Assembly: GCA_017408905.1 (NCBI GenBank)
Contig: JAFQTU010000033.1
Span: 1-64,000, forward strand
DNA: 64,000 nt
Direction of reading: 5' to 3'
From: Mailhella sp.
Lineage (GTDB): Bacteria; Desulfobacterota; Desulfovibrionia; Desulfovibrionales; Desulfovibrionaceae
The number at the start of each line of letters is the position of its first letter. Position 1 is the stretch's first letter. Positions 18,051 to 28,261 of the stretch are shown piece after piece. The translations under genes and the position numbers were made by a program. The notes under the pieces are model-generated. The model was not told the DNA's origin, searched no databases, and saw only the letters and a program-made list of their open reading frames with translations.

Positions 18051-20123
18051 TTATGCCTTCATGGCCTTCAAACCTTCCGCGGTTTCCAGCACGGCAGCGA
18101 GCTGTTCCACCACGGACTGATCGAAGCGGGCCGGATTCCTCAGCTCGTCCAGCGCGTCCTCCACGCTTTTGCCTTCGCGGTAGGAACGTGCGCTCACCAT
18201 GGCGCAGAAGGCGTTGAGCACGGCAAGGACGCGAGCCTCGGGCAGGATAGCGTCGCCCTTCAGGCCGCAGGGATAGCCGGAGCCGTCAGGGTTCTCATAC
18301 ATCTCATGCAGGGCGCGGGCGATGGGCAGGTCGAAGTCGATGTTCTCCAGAAGGCCTGCCGCGTGTTCGGGAGCTTTGCGCACTTCGGCCAGTTCTTCCG
18401 GCGTGAGCCTGCCGCTCTTGGTGAGCAGGTCGCGCGGGATGAACAGCCTGCCTATCTGCGAGAGCTGGGCCCCCATGACCACGGTGTTCCGGCTGTCTTC
18501 CGAAAGTTCCATGCGCTGGGCCAGCAGTTCGCCAAGGGCGGCCATGCGCTTCGAATGGCCGTGCAGATACGGGTCGGCACTGGCCTCGACCCGGGTGAAG
18601 GCCTCGATAAGGCCCTTCTGCTGCTGGCGCTGGCGTTCACTGCGGCGGCGGAATTCGGTGATGTCCTTCAGCGTGACCACGGAACCGCGCAGGCTTCCGC
18701 GCAGGCTGTTCTCCTCGGCATCGAGGAAGGGGAACAGTGACACGCGGAACAGGCGCTTTTCGCCGCCCTGCTCCAGCCACAGTTCCATGCCGTCTTCCTT
18801 GAGCCCGATGGCCGTCTGGCGGATGCGCTCGAGCAGCTGGGAAGCGGCGTCCGCAGGCAGGAACTCGAACAGCGACTGGTCGCGCATCTCTTCTTCACGG
18901 CTTCCCGCAATGGCGGCAAAGGCGCGGTTGCAGACGTGGATATGGCCCTTCACATCGGCCATGAACAGGCCTACGTCCAGCGAGATGTTCACGCTGTCCA
19001 GCAGTTCCTTCTGGCGGGAAACGGTCTGGTGGAGCTGTTTGAGTTCCGCGACCACGGCCCTCTGCTGGCGCCCCACGCCTATCCACCACACGAGCAGGCT
19101 GAACAGCAGGAAGGCCAGCCAGCCGAGGAAGGCCGCGATATAGACCGGGCGGGCGGCCTGGAACATCCGCTGTTCCAGCACGGAGGCGGGCATTTCCAGA
19201 ACCACGGCGCCTGCCCCGTTGCCCAGGGCATAGGAAGCGGAGTACACGACATCGCGCCCGAACACCGATTCGCGCAGGGCAAGGGGAAGCGTGCCGTTCA
19301 GCCTGTCCAGTTCGCTGGAAAGCGCAGGGGCCACAGGCTTGGGCTGGGGAGCGCCCACGGTCTCCCATGCGGCGTCCGCACGGGCCGCGCCGCGCTGGAG
19401 GAAGGCGGCGGAGGCAAGCTCTTCGGGCTTGGGCCGCGCCGAGAACTGCGTGAGTTCGGCAAGCACGGGGCGCGACGCCATGAACACGGCCACGCGGCTG
19501 TCCGGGGCGTCCAGTCCGTATATGGGCTCGAAGGCGTCCAGCATAAGGCCGCCGGTGCAGGCGCGCACGGGAAGCATCTCCGGCCTGCCGCTCTTCATGA
19601 CGCGGGCCGCCGCTTCGCGCTGGAGGGCGCTGAGGGCGCTGGGCACGCTCTGCGAGGAAAGCAGGGTGTGGCCGGACCCGTTGAGGATGCGGGCATCCGA
19701 GAAGCCGTACTGCTCCGCGTATTCCTTGAGCAGGCGGCGAATGTGCGGCACGCCTTCGGCAAGCCCCGCCTCGGCGGCGTTCTGTTCCTGCGCGCCTGAT
19801 TCGGCAAGCCCGCTGATGCGCGAAGCCGCAGCGCCGTCCAGCCCGTACAGGTCGCCGGCAAAGAGGCGGTAGGTTTCGGAATCGCTGATGCGGAGCCGCA
19901 TTTCCTTCAGTTCGTCCTGCCAGTGACCCACGGCGGCGGCTGTCCCTTCCAGCCACGCATACGCCGACGACTGGCAGTCTTCAAGCACGGCCTGCTCCTT
20001 GAACTCCACGCGGACCGAACCTACGTACGCGGCCAGAAGCGCCGAGGCCACGGCAAGGCCGAGACCGGCGAACATGGCCGGACGGCGGGAAATGCCCCAG
20101 CTTACGTCATCTTTCTGTTCCAT
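18051..20123 (-). CDS. Membrane sensor with periplasmic domain, PAS and degenerate HD-GYP; candidate LapD analogue
   Basis: About 690 residues. I place the start at the ATG at 20123, since AGGGAGA sits 6 bases upstream of it but touches the ATG at 20129. Order: membrane helix 1 (about 12-36), a periplasmic Cache-like sensor (40-320), helix 2 (326-350), PAS (about 370-480), HD-GYP (490-690). The HD-GYP is degraded: the HD metal pair reads LSQIG instead of LHDIG, the HH pair reads LHE, and the ADVFDA segment reads LNAFCA, while HxxxG and PDGSGYP survive. It is therefore probably a c-di-GMP receptor, not a phosphodiesterase. It overlaps the LapG gene by 17 bases, the position LapD occupies elsewhere. 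Confidence 0.82.
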   Translation of the reverse strand: MEQKDDVSWGISRRPAMFAGLGLAVASALLAAYVGSVRVEFKEQAVLEDCQSSAYAWLEGTAAAVGHWQDELKEMRLRISDSETYRLFAGDLYGLDGAAASRISGLAESGAQEQNAAEAGLAEGVPHIRRLLKEYAEQYGFSDARILNGSGHTLLSSQSVPSALSALQREAAARVMKSGRPEMLPVRACTGGLMLDAFEPIYGLDAPDSRVAVFMASRPVLAELTQFSARPKPEELASAAFLQRGAARADAAWETVGAPQPKPVAPALSSELDRLNGTLPLALRESVFGRDVVYSASYALGNGAGAVVLEMPASVLEQRMFQAARPVYIAAFLGWLAFLLFSLLVWWIGVGRQQRAVVAELKQLHQTVSRQKELLDSVNISLDVGLFMADVKGHIHVCNRAFAAIAGSREEEMRDQSLFEFLPADAASQLLERIRQTAIGLKEDGMELWLEQGGEKRLFRVSLFPFLDAEENSLRGSLRGSVVTLKDITEFRRRSERQRQQQKGLIEAFTRVEASADPYLHGHSKRMAALGELLAQRMELSEDSRNTVVMGAQLSQIGRLFIPRDLLTKSGRLTPEELAEVRKAPEHAAGLLENIDFDLPIARALHEMYENPDGSGYPCGLKGDAILPEARVLAVLNAFCAMVSARSYREGKSVEDALDELRNPARFDQSVVEQLAAVLETAEGLKAMKA

Positions 20124-20856
20124 GTCCATTCTCCCTAGCTTTGCCCTCCTTCAAGGGCTTTGCCTTCACATGCATCCAGCGGCCGTTCTCGTTCACCGAG
20201 AAATGCGGCCGGTAGTTGCGCACCCTCCGCATGGGGCGCACCTGCTCGCTCAGGTTGTCGAGGATATGCACCTGCCGGCCCTCGTACACGGCCAGCACGG
20301 CATGGGCTATGTTGCGGATGGTTTCGCGCACTACCACGATGCGCATATCCTCGGCAGGCACGCCGAGTTCGCGCAGGGTAAAATATTTGGCGATGCAGTA
20401 ATCCTCGCAGTCGCCGGAGCGGCTGAGGAATTCCGCCGGGGCCGCCCAGTAGTCTTCCTTCCCCCACACTTCCCTGTCGGGGCGGTAGGGCCACGTGTTC
20501 CAGAAGCGGTTCACCACGTCGAGCATCTCAATGAACGGCCTGCCCTGCACCCTGGCCTTCAGCTCCTTCCATGTGGTGGAACGGCTGAGGCGCTTCCCCT
20601 CCTCGAAAATAGGGGATTCGGCGTTGCGCTTGAGCACGCCGAGCCAGTTCTGCTGCTTCTTCAGGGAAAGGCGGAAATCCACCGTACCGAAGAGCCGGGG
20701 CTTCGCAGGCAGGGCGGGCTGGCCCTTCCCCGAGGCAGGCGGAGCGCCCCCCTGCTCTGCCGCAAGGACGGGCCCCACGGTCAGCACCCCGAGCAGAAGC
20801 GCCGCCGCAAACAGCGTGCGCCGCATCGAATGCTGTACGTCGTGCCCGGCTTCCAT
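20107..20856 (-). CDS. lapG: LapG-type periplasmic cysteine protease
   Basis: 249 residues. This is the transglutaminase-like cysteine peptidase family (BTLCP/DUF920) that clips large RTX adhesins from the cell surface. A signal peptide (about residues 11-33, RTLFAAALLLGVLTVGP) sends it to the periplasm. The catalytic triad is readable as Cys150 (SGDCEDYCIAKYF), His185 (IAHAVLAVYEG) and Asp200 (VHILDNLS). KEDYWAAPAEF just before the Cys matches the calcium-binding acidic pair of LapG. It has its own promoter upstream and overlaps the HD-GYP gene. No LapA-type adhesin is visible in the window. Confidence 0.9.
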   Translation of the reverse strand: MEAGHDVQHSMRRTLFAAALLLGVLTVGPVLAAEQGGAPPASGKGQPALPAKPRLFGTVDFRLSLKKQQNWLGVLKRNAESPIFEEGKRLSRSTTWKELKARVQGRPFIEMLDVVNRFWNTWPYRPDREVWGKEDYWAAPAEFLSRSGDCEDYCIAKYFTLRELGVPAEDMRIVVVRETIRNIAHAVLAVYEGRQVHILDNLSEQVRPMRRVRNYRPHFSVNENGRWMHVKAKPLKEGKARENGHGTER

Positions 20857-20888
20857 GAACAGAGGCGCCTCCCTGAAGATTTCCTGTC

Positions 20889-20917
20889 AGGATAGCGTGT
20901 TGCCGCGGGGCTGTAAA
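20889..20917 (-). promoter_or_regulatory. Promoter of lapG-HD-GYP
   Basis: On the minus strand TTTACA (20912-20917), a 17-base spacer and TATCCT (20889-20894), about 33 bases from the lapG ATG. It separates this pair from the tolC transcript, which ends at the terminator next to it. Confidence 0.72.
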
Positions 20918-20981
20918 CTGGAGAATGCCCCCGCAGGCAGTGCCTTGCCCGGCCGCCTTGCCACGGTACGGGGCAGGTATG

Positions 20982-21014
20982 GAAAAACGGGCGCAGTCGA
21001 TGACCACGCCCGTT
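20982..21014 (-). terminator. Terminator after tolC
   Basis: On the minus strand AACGGGCG pairs with CGCCCGTT around a 13-base loop and is followed by TTTTCC. Confidence 0.82.
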
Positions 21015-21033
21015 CCTTCATGTCAGAGGATTG

Positions 21034-22422
21034 TTACCACTGAGGCCCGCGTTCCTTGTCCAGCGGCTCATGGTCGTTGGGCGTGACCTTGAGGATCTCG
21101 GTCTTGATGCCGAAGCTGGAAATGAGTTCGCCGGTAAGGGCCTTCATGCGGTAGGCCGCGATGAGGGCGTTGCTGTTGGCGGTGCAGGCCTGAGAGGAGG
21201 AGTTGAAGAGCTCGTTCTCGGCGTCGAGCACGTCGAGCAGGGAGCGCTGGCCCAGAACGAACTGCTCCTGATAGGCGTCGCGGGTGGCAAGGTTGTATTC
21301 GACGGCCTCGTTATAGAAGGCGAGCTGTTCCTGCGCGGTCTTGAGCTGGGTCCAGCTTTCCTCCACCGAGAGCTTCAGGCTGTCCATGAAGTCGTACATG
21401 GTCTGGCGGGCCTGACGGATGCGGGCGGCCGCGGCCTTGTTCTCGTTGGTGGTGACGCGGGAGTTGAAGAGGTTCCAGCGTACCACGGCGGCAACGCCGA
21501 ATTCAGAGGTGAACAGTTCGCGCTTGGCATCGCGGTCGGAATAGGAGGGGCCGGCCTCGATGTCGATGGTGGGGCTGTAGCCAGCCTTCACCTGCTGCTT
21601 CACGGCGCGGGCGGCCTGCACGTCTTCCTTGTAGGCGGCCATCTTGGGGTTGCCTTCGCGGGCCTTTTCCAGCACCTGCGCACTGCTTTCGTACATATCG
21701 GCAGGCATGGCCACGGGGGCCAGCGTCACGCCGACAAGGCTGTGGTCGGTAAGGCGGGTATAGGTGTCCTCACCGATGCGCAGGAAGGCTTCGGCCTCGG
21801 AAAGAGCGGACTTGGCGCGGGCAAGGCGGCTCTGCGCCTGCGAAACGTCGGCCATAGTATCCACGCCGCGTTCGACGCGCTGGCGGGCCTTTTCGAGGAT
21901 GTCTTCATGGGCGCGCACGTTTTCCTTGGCCAGCTCGAATATCTCGGCGCGGCGCAGAACGTCCACATGGGCGATGATGGCATCGAGGGCGAGGGTGGTG
22001 GCGTTGTCGAACACGCGGTGGTCAAGGGAGCGGTAGGTGGCTTCCGCCTCGCGCACGCGGCCCTGCGTGCGGAACCCGTCCCACAGGGGCTGGGTTATGA
22101 TGAGGGACGCGGAGGAATACGGGGAAGAGCCGTCGTAACCGTAGCTGCGGGTGGTGCTGTTGTCGAGGTAGCCGAAGCCGCCACGGGCCACGATGTCAAC
22201 ACGGGGGCCCCACGCGCCCTTGGCGGCGTCGATCTGATGGCCCACGGCGGAACGGTTTTCCTGCAGGGCCTTCAGCGAATGGTTGTTCCGCATCATGGCT
22301 TCGATGGATTCCTCCACAGGGATGGGGCAATCCTTGCCGGGATACCAGCCGTAGCCGAAAGCCGGGGAGGATATGAGGGCGCAAAGGCCCATGCCGATAA
22401 GGAGCTTGTTGACGTGTTTCAT
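21034..22422 (-). CDS. TolC-family outer-membrane channel
   Basis: 462 residues with a signal peptide (about 1-23, ending SPAFGYG). Two repeats of long helices carry the TolC/OEP pattern: EESIEAMMRNNHSLKALQ near the start, SLIITQPLWDGFRTQGRV after the first strand, and VEYNLATRDAYQEQFVLGQRSL/LLDVLDAENELF near the end. It forms the outer-membrane exit of type I secretion or efflux systems. Given lapG and the HD-GYP gene downstream, I infer it serves an adhesin exporter (LapE role), but an efflux role cannot be excluded. It follows the glycosyltransferase gene by 38 bases; GGAGGA precedes the ATG. Confidence 0.92.
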   Translation of the reverse strand: MKHVNKLLIGMGLCALISSPAFGYGWYPGKDCPIPVEESIEAMMRNNHSLKALQENRSAVGHQIDAAKGAWGPRVDIVARGGFGYLDNSTTRSYGYDGSSPYSSASLIITQPLWDGFRTQGRVREAEATYRSLDHRVFDNATTLALDAIIAHVDVLRRAEIFELAKENVRAHEDILEKARQRVERGVDTMADVSQAQSRLARAKSALSEAEAFLRIGEDTYTRLTDHSLVGVTLAPVAMPADMYESSAQVLEKAREGNPKMAAYKEDVQAARAVKQQVKAGYSPTIDIEAGPSYSDRDAKRELFTSEFGVAAVVRWNLFNSRVTTNENKAAAARIRQARQTMYDFMDSLKLSVEESWTQLKTAQEQLAFYNEAVEYNLATRDAYQEQFVLGQRSLLDVLDAENELFNSSSQACTANSNALIAAYRMKALTGELISSFGIKTEILKVTPNDHEPLDKERGPQW

Positions 22423-22460
22423 ATTCTTCCTCCTTGCAGTTCAGGAGTTTCTAAACGGGT

Positions 22461-23624
22461 TCAAAAGGTATGTTCCGCACAGAGGGCCTTCAGCTCTTCC
22501 ATGTGGGAGGGCAGGCGCCTTTTGTGGGAATAGCGTTCCACCACATTGGCCCGGAGCTCCTTCTTCAAGGAGCTTCCGTTCCGTATGATATCCAGATGGC
22601 GGCATATGCGGTGCAGGCCGCTTTCCGCCGAATCCGGCGGCAGTTCCAGCATGGCCGGGGCGAACGGCCCTGCGTCCTGCCCGGGCTGGGCGGGAGAGGC
22701 CACGGACGCCCCGCAGCTCAGCGCTTCCAGCGCTTCGGGCTGGATGACGCCGCCTGCGGAAAGGCAGGCTTCCGGCAGGACGAACAGCGCCGAGGCCGCC
22801 AGCATATCGCGCCAGCCCTCAAGGGAGCTGTAGCCCTGCACGGCAAGGCGCTTCTGCCAGCTTTCGGGGAGACGCCCGGCCAGATCTGCCGAGGCCGCCT
22901 TCAGTTCGGGCGTAGCACAATTCAGGAGCACTGTACACTGCGGGCGATGCGCCAGCAGGCCCAGCGCCAGTTCCCACACGGCGCGCGGGCCAAGCGTTCC
23001 TTCGCCGCACAGCGGGCGGACATCCATGGATATCAGCTCGCCGCCGCACGGGAAAACGCGCCCGGCGCAGGGGAAGGGCTTTGCCGCTTCCGGCGAGAAA
23101 AATTCGGTGTCGATAAAGGCCGGGAGCACGCTGGCGAAGCGCGCCATGAGCGGCGGAAGGCCCTTCCGGCAGGTTTCGGAAAACGCGAACACCGCATGGC
23201 AGTGGGCCAGCGCGGAAAAGCGGAGCATGGCGGCCTGCTCCCCTTCCCCCGGTGCGGCGGCCTGCGGACTGCCTGCGGGCAGTTCCGGGCTGTCGGCATA
23301 GCCGAAGAGCCTTGCCCCCGGGAAGGCGCGGTGAAGCCAGAGCGGAATGGCGGACGAGGCGGAAAACAGCGCGATATCGGGGGAAAGCCCGGCATCCCTC
23401 AGGGTGAGGAAGGCCGAATAGGCCTGCGCGGCCGCCGTAACGGTGCGCTTGAGCGGGGAAGATTCCCTTACGGGCTTGAGCAGGACGCGGCGGACGCCGG
23501 GAATGGCGAAATCGCGCCTTCCGTAATGCGAGGCGAACAGCACTTCGTTCCCCTGCGCGGCAAAGGCGGAAGCCAGAACGTCGAAGCGCCCCGGAAAGCT
23601 GTCGCTGCAAAAGAGAACTCTCAT
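22461..23624 (-). CDS. Glycosyltransferase-like protein (GT-B / family 4 type)
   Basis: 387 residues from the ATG at 23624 (GGGGA upstream); the longer frame to 23792 has no ribosome site. It opens MRVLFCSDSFPGRFDVLASA, like GT-B enzymes, with N-terminal acceptor and C-terminal donor Rossmann domains. The donor-side block reads YSSLEGWRDMLAASALFVLPEACLSAGGVIQPEALEALSCGASVAS, the GT4 signature region (E-x7-E), seen here as GVIQPEALEAL. Soluble, probably cytosolic. It is likely transcribed with tolC and may glycosylate an exported surface protein or polysaccharide; this is inference from position. Confidence 0.8.
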   Translation of the reverse strand: MRVLFCSDSFPGRFDVLASAFAAQGNEVLFASHYGRRDFAIPGVRRVLLKPVRESSPLKRTVTAAAQAYSAFLTLRDAGLSPDIALFSASSAIPLWLHRAFPGARLFGYADSPELPAGSPQAAAPGEGEQAAMLRFSALAHCHAVFAFSETCRKGLPPLMARFASVLPAFIDTEFFSPEAAKPFPCAGRVFPCGGELISMDVRPLCGEGTLGPRAVWELALGLLAHRPQCTVLLNCATPELKAASADLAGRLPESWQKRLAVQGYSSLEGWRDMLAASALFVLPEACLSAGGVIQPEALEALSCGASVASPAQPGQDAGPFAPAMLELPPDSAESGLHRICRHLDIIRNGSSLKKELRANVVERYSHKRRLPSHMEELKALCAEHTF

Positions 23625-23797
23625 CTGTTTCCCCAGTGAAAACCGCTGAAGTGAACTTCGGGAGAGCGGGGAGTTCCACCACCGAAGCAGGAATCTGTTG
23701 TATTTAGTCTGCCCCATGTCATAGTAAAAGGCAAGGAAAAGAGCAAAGGCCGCCGCCCTGCCGGACTTCGGCCTTTCCAGAGGATTTTCCATTTTTA

Positions 23798-23811
23798 TTA
23801 GACGAATCTAA
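23798..23811. repeat. 14-bp near-palindrome at the mrdA stop
   Basis: TTAGACGAATCTAA, with the TAG stop of mrdA inside it. Read on the minus strand it continues GGATTAGATT, identical for 10 bases to the copy at the methyltransferase stop (9479). Confidence 0.6.
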
Positions 23812-25619
23812 TCCTTTTCCTTCCCTTCCTCTGCGGGAGGCGGGAAGAGGATGTCGTACACGGCCTTGGTCACAGGGCCGGCCACAGCGCCGCCGCCCCC
23901 GCCGTGCTCGATCATGGTCACCACCACCACGCGCCTGCCGTCCTTCTCGCCCCACGAGCCTATCCACGCATGGTCGCGCTGGCGGAACTCCATTTCGGCG
24001 GCCTTCAGGCGGCGCGCGCCCTGCATCCTGATCTTGACCACCTGCGCCGTGCCGGTCTTGCCGCCTATCTTCATGTCCTTGCGCTTCAGCACCTTGGCCG
24101 TAGCGCCTGCGCCTTCCACGGTCTGCACCATAGCCTTCCGTATCCATGCAAGGCTTCTGGCGGAAATGGGCGTGCGCCCCAGCACCTCGCGCGGCGCGTC
24201 GTCGATGAGCTGGGGCTTGAGCAGTTCGCCGCCATTCACCAGCGACGAGAGGAACACCGCCGTCTGCAAAGGCGTGACCAGCACATGCCCCTGCCCGATG
24301 GAGGCGTTCACGGTATCGCCCATCTGCCACGCTTCGCCGAAGCGGCGCTTCTTCCACGCGCGGGAGGGCACGAGGCCCGTGGTCTCGTAGGGAAGGTCGA
24401 TGCCGGTCTGCTGGCCGTAGCCGCAGGCGCGGGCGAAGGGCTCCATCGTGTTGATGCCCAGCTTCACGGCCATGCTGTAGTAGTACACGTCGCAGGACCA
24501 GACAAGCGAATCCTTCATGTCCACCATGCCGTGCCCGCCGCCGCGCCAGCACCGGAACACATGGTTGCCCAGCTTGTACCAGCCGGGGCAGAAGACTTCC
24601 TCGTCCGGGGAAATGCCGTTTTCGAGCAGCATGCCCGCCATCATGAGCTTCCATACCGAACCCGGGGGGTAGGCGCTCTGGATGGCGCGGTTCTGCAAGG
24701 GGAAGCGCGGGTCGTCGCGCAGGGCGTTCCAGTCCCGGGCGGAAAGCCCGCCGATGAAAATATTGTTGTCGTAGGCCGGGCGCGTGACCAGCGCCAGCAG
24801 TTTTCCGCTGTCCGGGTCCATGACCACCACCGAGCCGGAATAATCGCCCATCGCCTCCATGACGGCATGCTGGAGGCGCGCGTCGATGGACAGCGTGACG
24901 TTCTGCCCCATGTGCGACGATTCCAGAAGCGAGCGGCTCAGGGGGCGGCCCAGCACGTCCACCTCAAGGCGGTACAGGCCTTTCTGGCCGCGCAGGCGCT
25001 TGTCGAGGAAGCTCTCCAGTCCCAGCCGCCCCACCATGTCGCCCAGCGAGAGTTCGGAGTCGGCGGCAAGCTCCTTCTCACTGGCTTCGGCCACATAGCC
25101 GAGGATGTGGGAGAAGGCCTCGCCCTCCGGGTAATTGCGGCGGGAATGGGTGACGACGCGGAGGCCCGGCCATTTGTAGAGTTCGGATTCGATGGGCGCG
25201 ACCTGCTCGAAAGGCATATCCGTGAGCACGAGGATAGGGTCGAAACTGCGGCCCTTGCTCCTGTCCTGCTCGTAGCGGGAGCGCAGCCTGTCCAGCGGAA
25301 CGCCGGTCCACGCGCTCACCTGCGCAAGGGCGGCGCCGATGTCCGGGCAGTATTCGCGCACGATGGCAAGGCCGTAGGCCGTGCGGTTCTCAGCGATGAG
25401 GCGGCCGGAAGCATCGTATATCTCCCCTCGAGGGGCATAGATGCGCTCGTGCCGCAGGCGGTTCTCCTGCGCCATGCGCACGTATTCCGCGCCCCGGTGT
25501 ATCTGCAAATACCAGAAGCGGGCGCAGAACAGCGAAAACAGCAGGACTATGCAGACCTGAAGCAGGAAGAGGCCGCTTTTCGGCGGCTGGTATTCGTCGC
25601 TGCCGTTCTCAAGCTTCAT
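23808..25619 (-). CDS. mrdA: Penicillin-binding protein 2 (elongation transpeptidase)
   Basis: 603 residues, normal for PBP2, the rod-system peptidoglycan transpeptidase. One membrane helix (about 17-37) precedes the pedestal domain (PRGEIYDASGRLIAENRTAYGL), then the transpeptidase domain: the active-site serine in PPGSVWKLMMA (near 320), SCD as the SxN-type motif (WSCDVYYYS, near 380), and KTG in IGGKTGTAQVVK (near 520). Last gene of mreB-mreC-mreD-mrdA, overlapping mreD by 11 bases. The usual rodA gene does not follow. A 14-bp palindrome covers its stop codon. Confidence 0.95.
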   Translation of the reverse strand: MKLENGSDEYQPPKSGLFLLQVCIVLLFSLFCARFWYLQIHRGAEYVRMAQENRLRHERIYAPRGEIYDASGRLIAENRTAYGLAIVREYCPDIGAALAQVSAWTGVPLDRLRSRYEQDRSKGRSFDPILVLTDMPFEQVAPIESELYKWPGLRVVTHSRRNYPEGEAFSHILGYVAEASEKELAADSELSLGDMVGRLGLESFLDKRLRGQKGLYRLEVDVLGRPLSRSLLESSHMGQNVTLSIDARLQHAVMEAMGDYSGSVVVMDPDSGKLLALVTRPAYDNNIFIGGLSARDWNALRDDPRFPLQNRAIQSAYPPGSVWKLMMAGMLLENGISPDEEVFCPGWYKLGNHVFRCWRGGGHGMVDMKDSLVWSCDVYYYSMAVKLGINTMEPFARACGYGQQTGIDLPYETTGLVPSRAWKKRRFGEAWQMGDTVNASIGQGHVLVTPLQTAVFLSSLVNGGELLKPQLIDDAPREVLGRTPISARSLAWIRKAMVQTVEGAGATAKVLKRKDMKIGGKTGTAQVVKIRMQGARRLKAAEMEFRQRDHAWIGSWGEKDGRRVVVVTMIEHGGGGGAVAGPVTKAVYDILFPPPAEEGKEKD

Positions 25620-26070
25620 GCTTCACCCCCCGGCGCAGGGCGGAAGCCGCCGCCCAGATGAAGGGCGTGAGCAGGGCCTGCAGGAAACATTCGTCCAGAA
25701 GAAGGGCAGGCTCCCACGGGATATCCTGGAGCGTGGACAGGAAGCCGAAGATGACATAGCGCACGCCCGAAAGCAGGGCGGACAGCAGGAAAATGAAAAG
25801 GAAGCTCCGCCCCTGAAAAAGACTGCACGCCGCATAGAAGGCCGCCGCCGTCACCGCGTACCAGAGCAGCGTGCCGCCGAAGAACATGCTCCCCATGCCC
25901 TCCTGCGCCATAGTGAAGGCCGCACCGAGGAGCAGGGTCTGGAAAAGGCGGCGTTCCTGCAGGGCAAGGATGAAGCCCGGCAGGAGGAAGTCCAGCCCGG
26001 GAAGCGCGGCCTGCATGGAAATGGCCGCAAAGGCGTAGATCAGCCACCAGCAGGCATTGCCCCAGCTCAT
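25609..26070 (-). CDS. mreD: Rod shape-determining protein MreD
   Basis: 153 residues with five predicted membrane helices, the MreD plan; the family is poorly conserved, so position matters: it starts in a 4-base overlap with mreC and overlaps mrdA by 11 bases. It links MreC to the elongation synthases in the inner membrane. DFLLPGFILALQE and LLSGVRYVIFGFLST are in the usual places. Confidence 0.85.
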   Translation of the reverse strand: MSWGNACWWLIYAFAAISMQAALPGLDFLLPGFILALQERRLFQTLLLGAAFTMAQEGMGSMFFGGTLLWYAVTAAAFYAACSLFQGRSFLFIFLLSALLSGVRYVIFGFLSTLQDIPWEPALLLDECFLQALLTPFIWAAASALRRGVKHEA

Positions 26071-27089
26071 CGGCCGCTCCGCACGTCAGGGGCCTGCGCC
26101 GCCCCGTTCCCGCCCTGTTCCGCCGGGCCGCCCTTCTCCAGCGAAGGGGCGCGGCGCGTATAGACGGCATCGGAACCCGGGGCTATGGCACCGGCCGGGC
26201 GCTGGAGAAGGAAGACTTCCTCCAGCATGGGAAGGTCCGCCAGAGGTTCGGCCTGAATCTCCAGAAGCGAAGAGCCGGAACGAGAAGAGCCGCCACGGGA
26301 CACCGCCGTGACACGGGCCACGGGTATGCCCTTGGGATAGACCGAATCCACGCCCGAGGTGACGAGCAGTTCGCCCACGCGCACCGGGGCGTTCTGCCGC
26401 ACGAAAAGAAGTTCAAGGGGATGCCCGGGGCCGCCGCCCGCAAGTATGCCCTGCACGCGGCCTTCGGAGGTGAGCACGGAAACGCGCGATCCGGTATCGG
26501 TGAGCAGGAGCACCACGGACGTGCCCGGCCCGGCCTTGAGCACGCGGCCCACCACGCCCTGCCACGAGGTCACGGGAGTTCCCGCCGCCGCCCCGCTCAG
26601 GTAGCCGCTGGAAAGCATGATGGTATCCAGCGCCGCATTGGGGCCCATGCGCCGGGCCAGCACGCGGGAAGCCGCCGCAGGCCACGCCATAGGGTAGTCC
26701 AGATGCAGCATGCGCCGCAGGCGGGCCAGCTCGGCAAGGTCTTCGGAAGAGGCGGCAAGGCGCATCTCAAGTTCCTGCACGCGGCGCTCGAGGGCGTCGT
26801 TGCGCTGCTTCACCCCGCGCAGGGCCACGTAGTTTTCCCAGAAGCCCGTGACGGAGCTTTCCACGGCGTCGAGCCCGCGCATCACCCCGCCGGTGAACTC
26901 CAGCCCCACGCTGGCGCACAGCCTGTCCCAATGCCCGGTGCGCTGGTTCCACGTATAGACGCCGAGGAACAGCATGAGCGAACAGGCGATGAGGATGGCA
27001 AGGCGGCGATGCAGCAAGGCAGGCTCCGGCTTTCTTTGCGGCGTTCTTGGCGGGAAGCGCGTCTTCCCGTTATGCGGGAAAGTCCGCAC
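26067..27089 (-). CDS. mreC: Cell shape-determining protein MreC
   Basis: 340 residues. A short cytoplasmic start, one membrane helix (about 30-48), a coiled coil (about 85-125, LRGVKQRNDALERRVQELEMRLA) and the periplasmic beta domains (GVVGRVLKAGPGTSVVLLLTD, SGVDSVYPKGIPVARV) match MreC, which recruits the rod peptidoglycan machinery. The C-terminal 40 residues are a low-complexity Gly/Ala/Pro extension. Second gene of the cluster, 58 bases after mreB. Confidence 0.93.
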   Translation of the reverse strand: MRTFPHNGKTRFPPRTPQRKPEPALLHRRLAILIACSLMLFLGVYTWNQRTGHWDRLCASVGLEFTGGVMRGLDAVESSVTGFWENYVALRGVKQRNDALERRVQELEMRLAASSEDLAELARLRRMLHLDYPMAWPAAASRVLARRMGPNAALDTIMLSSGYLSGAAAGTPVTSWQGVVGRVLKAGPGTSVVLLLTDTGSRVSVLTSEGRVQGILAGGGPGHPLELLFVRQNAPVRVGELLVTSGVDSVYPKGIPVARVTAVSRGGSSRSGSSLLEIQAEPLADLPMLEEVFLLQRPAGAIAPGSDAVYTRRAPSLEKGGPAEQGGNGAAQAPDVRSGR

Positions 27090-27147
27090 AGCCCCGTAAA
27101 GCAGGGCGGCGCGGACTTCACACGGGTTCAGAATGGTTCACGGCCGG

Positions 27148-28260
<1,113 letters not shown>

Positions 28261-28261
28261 C

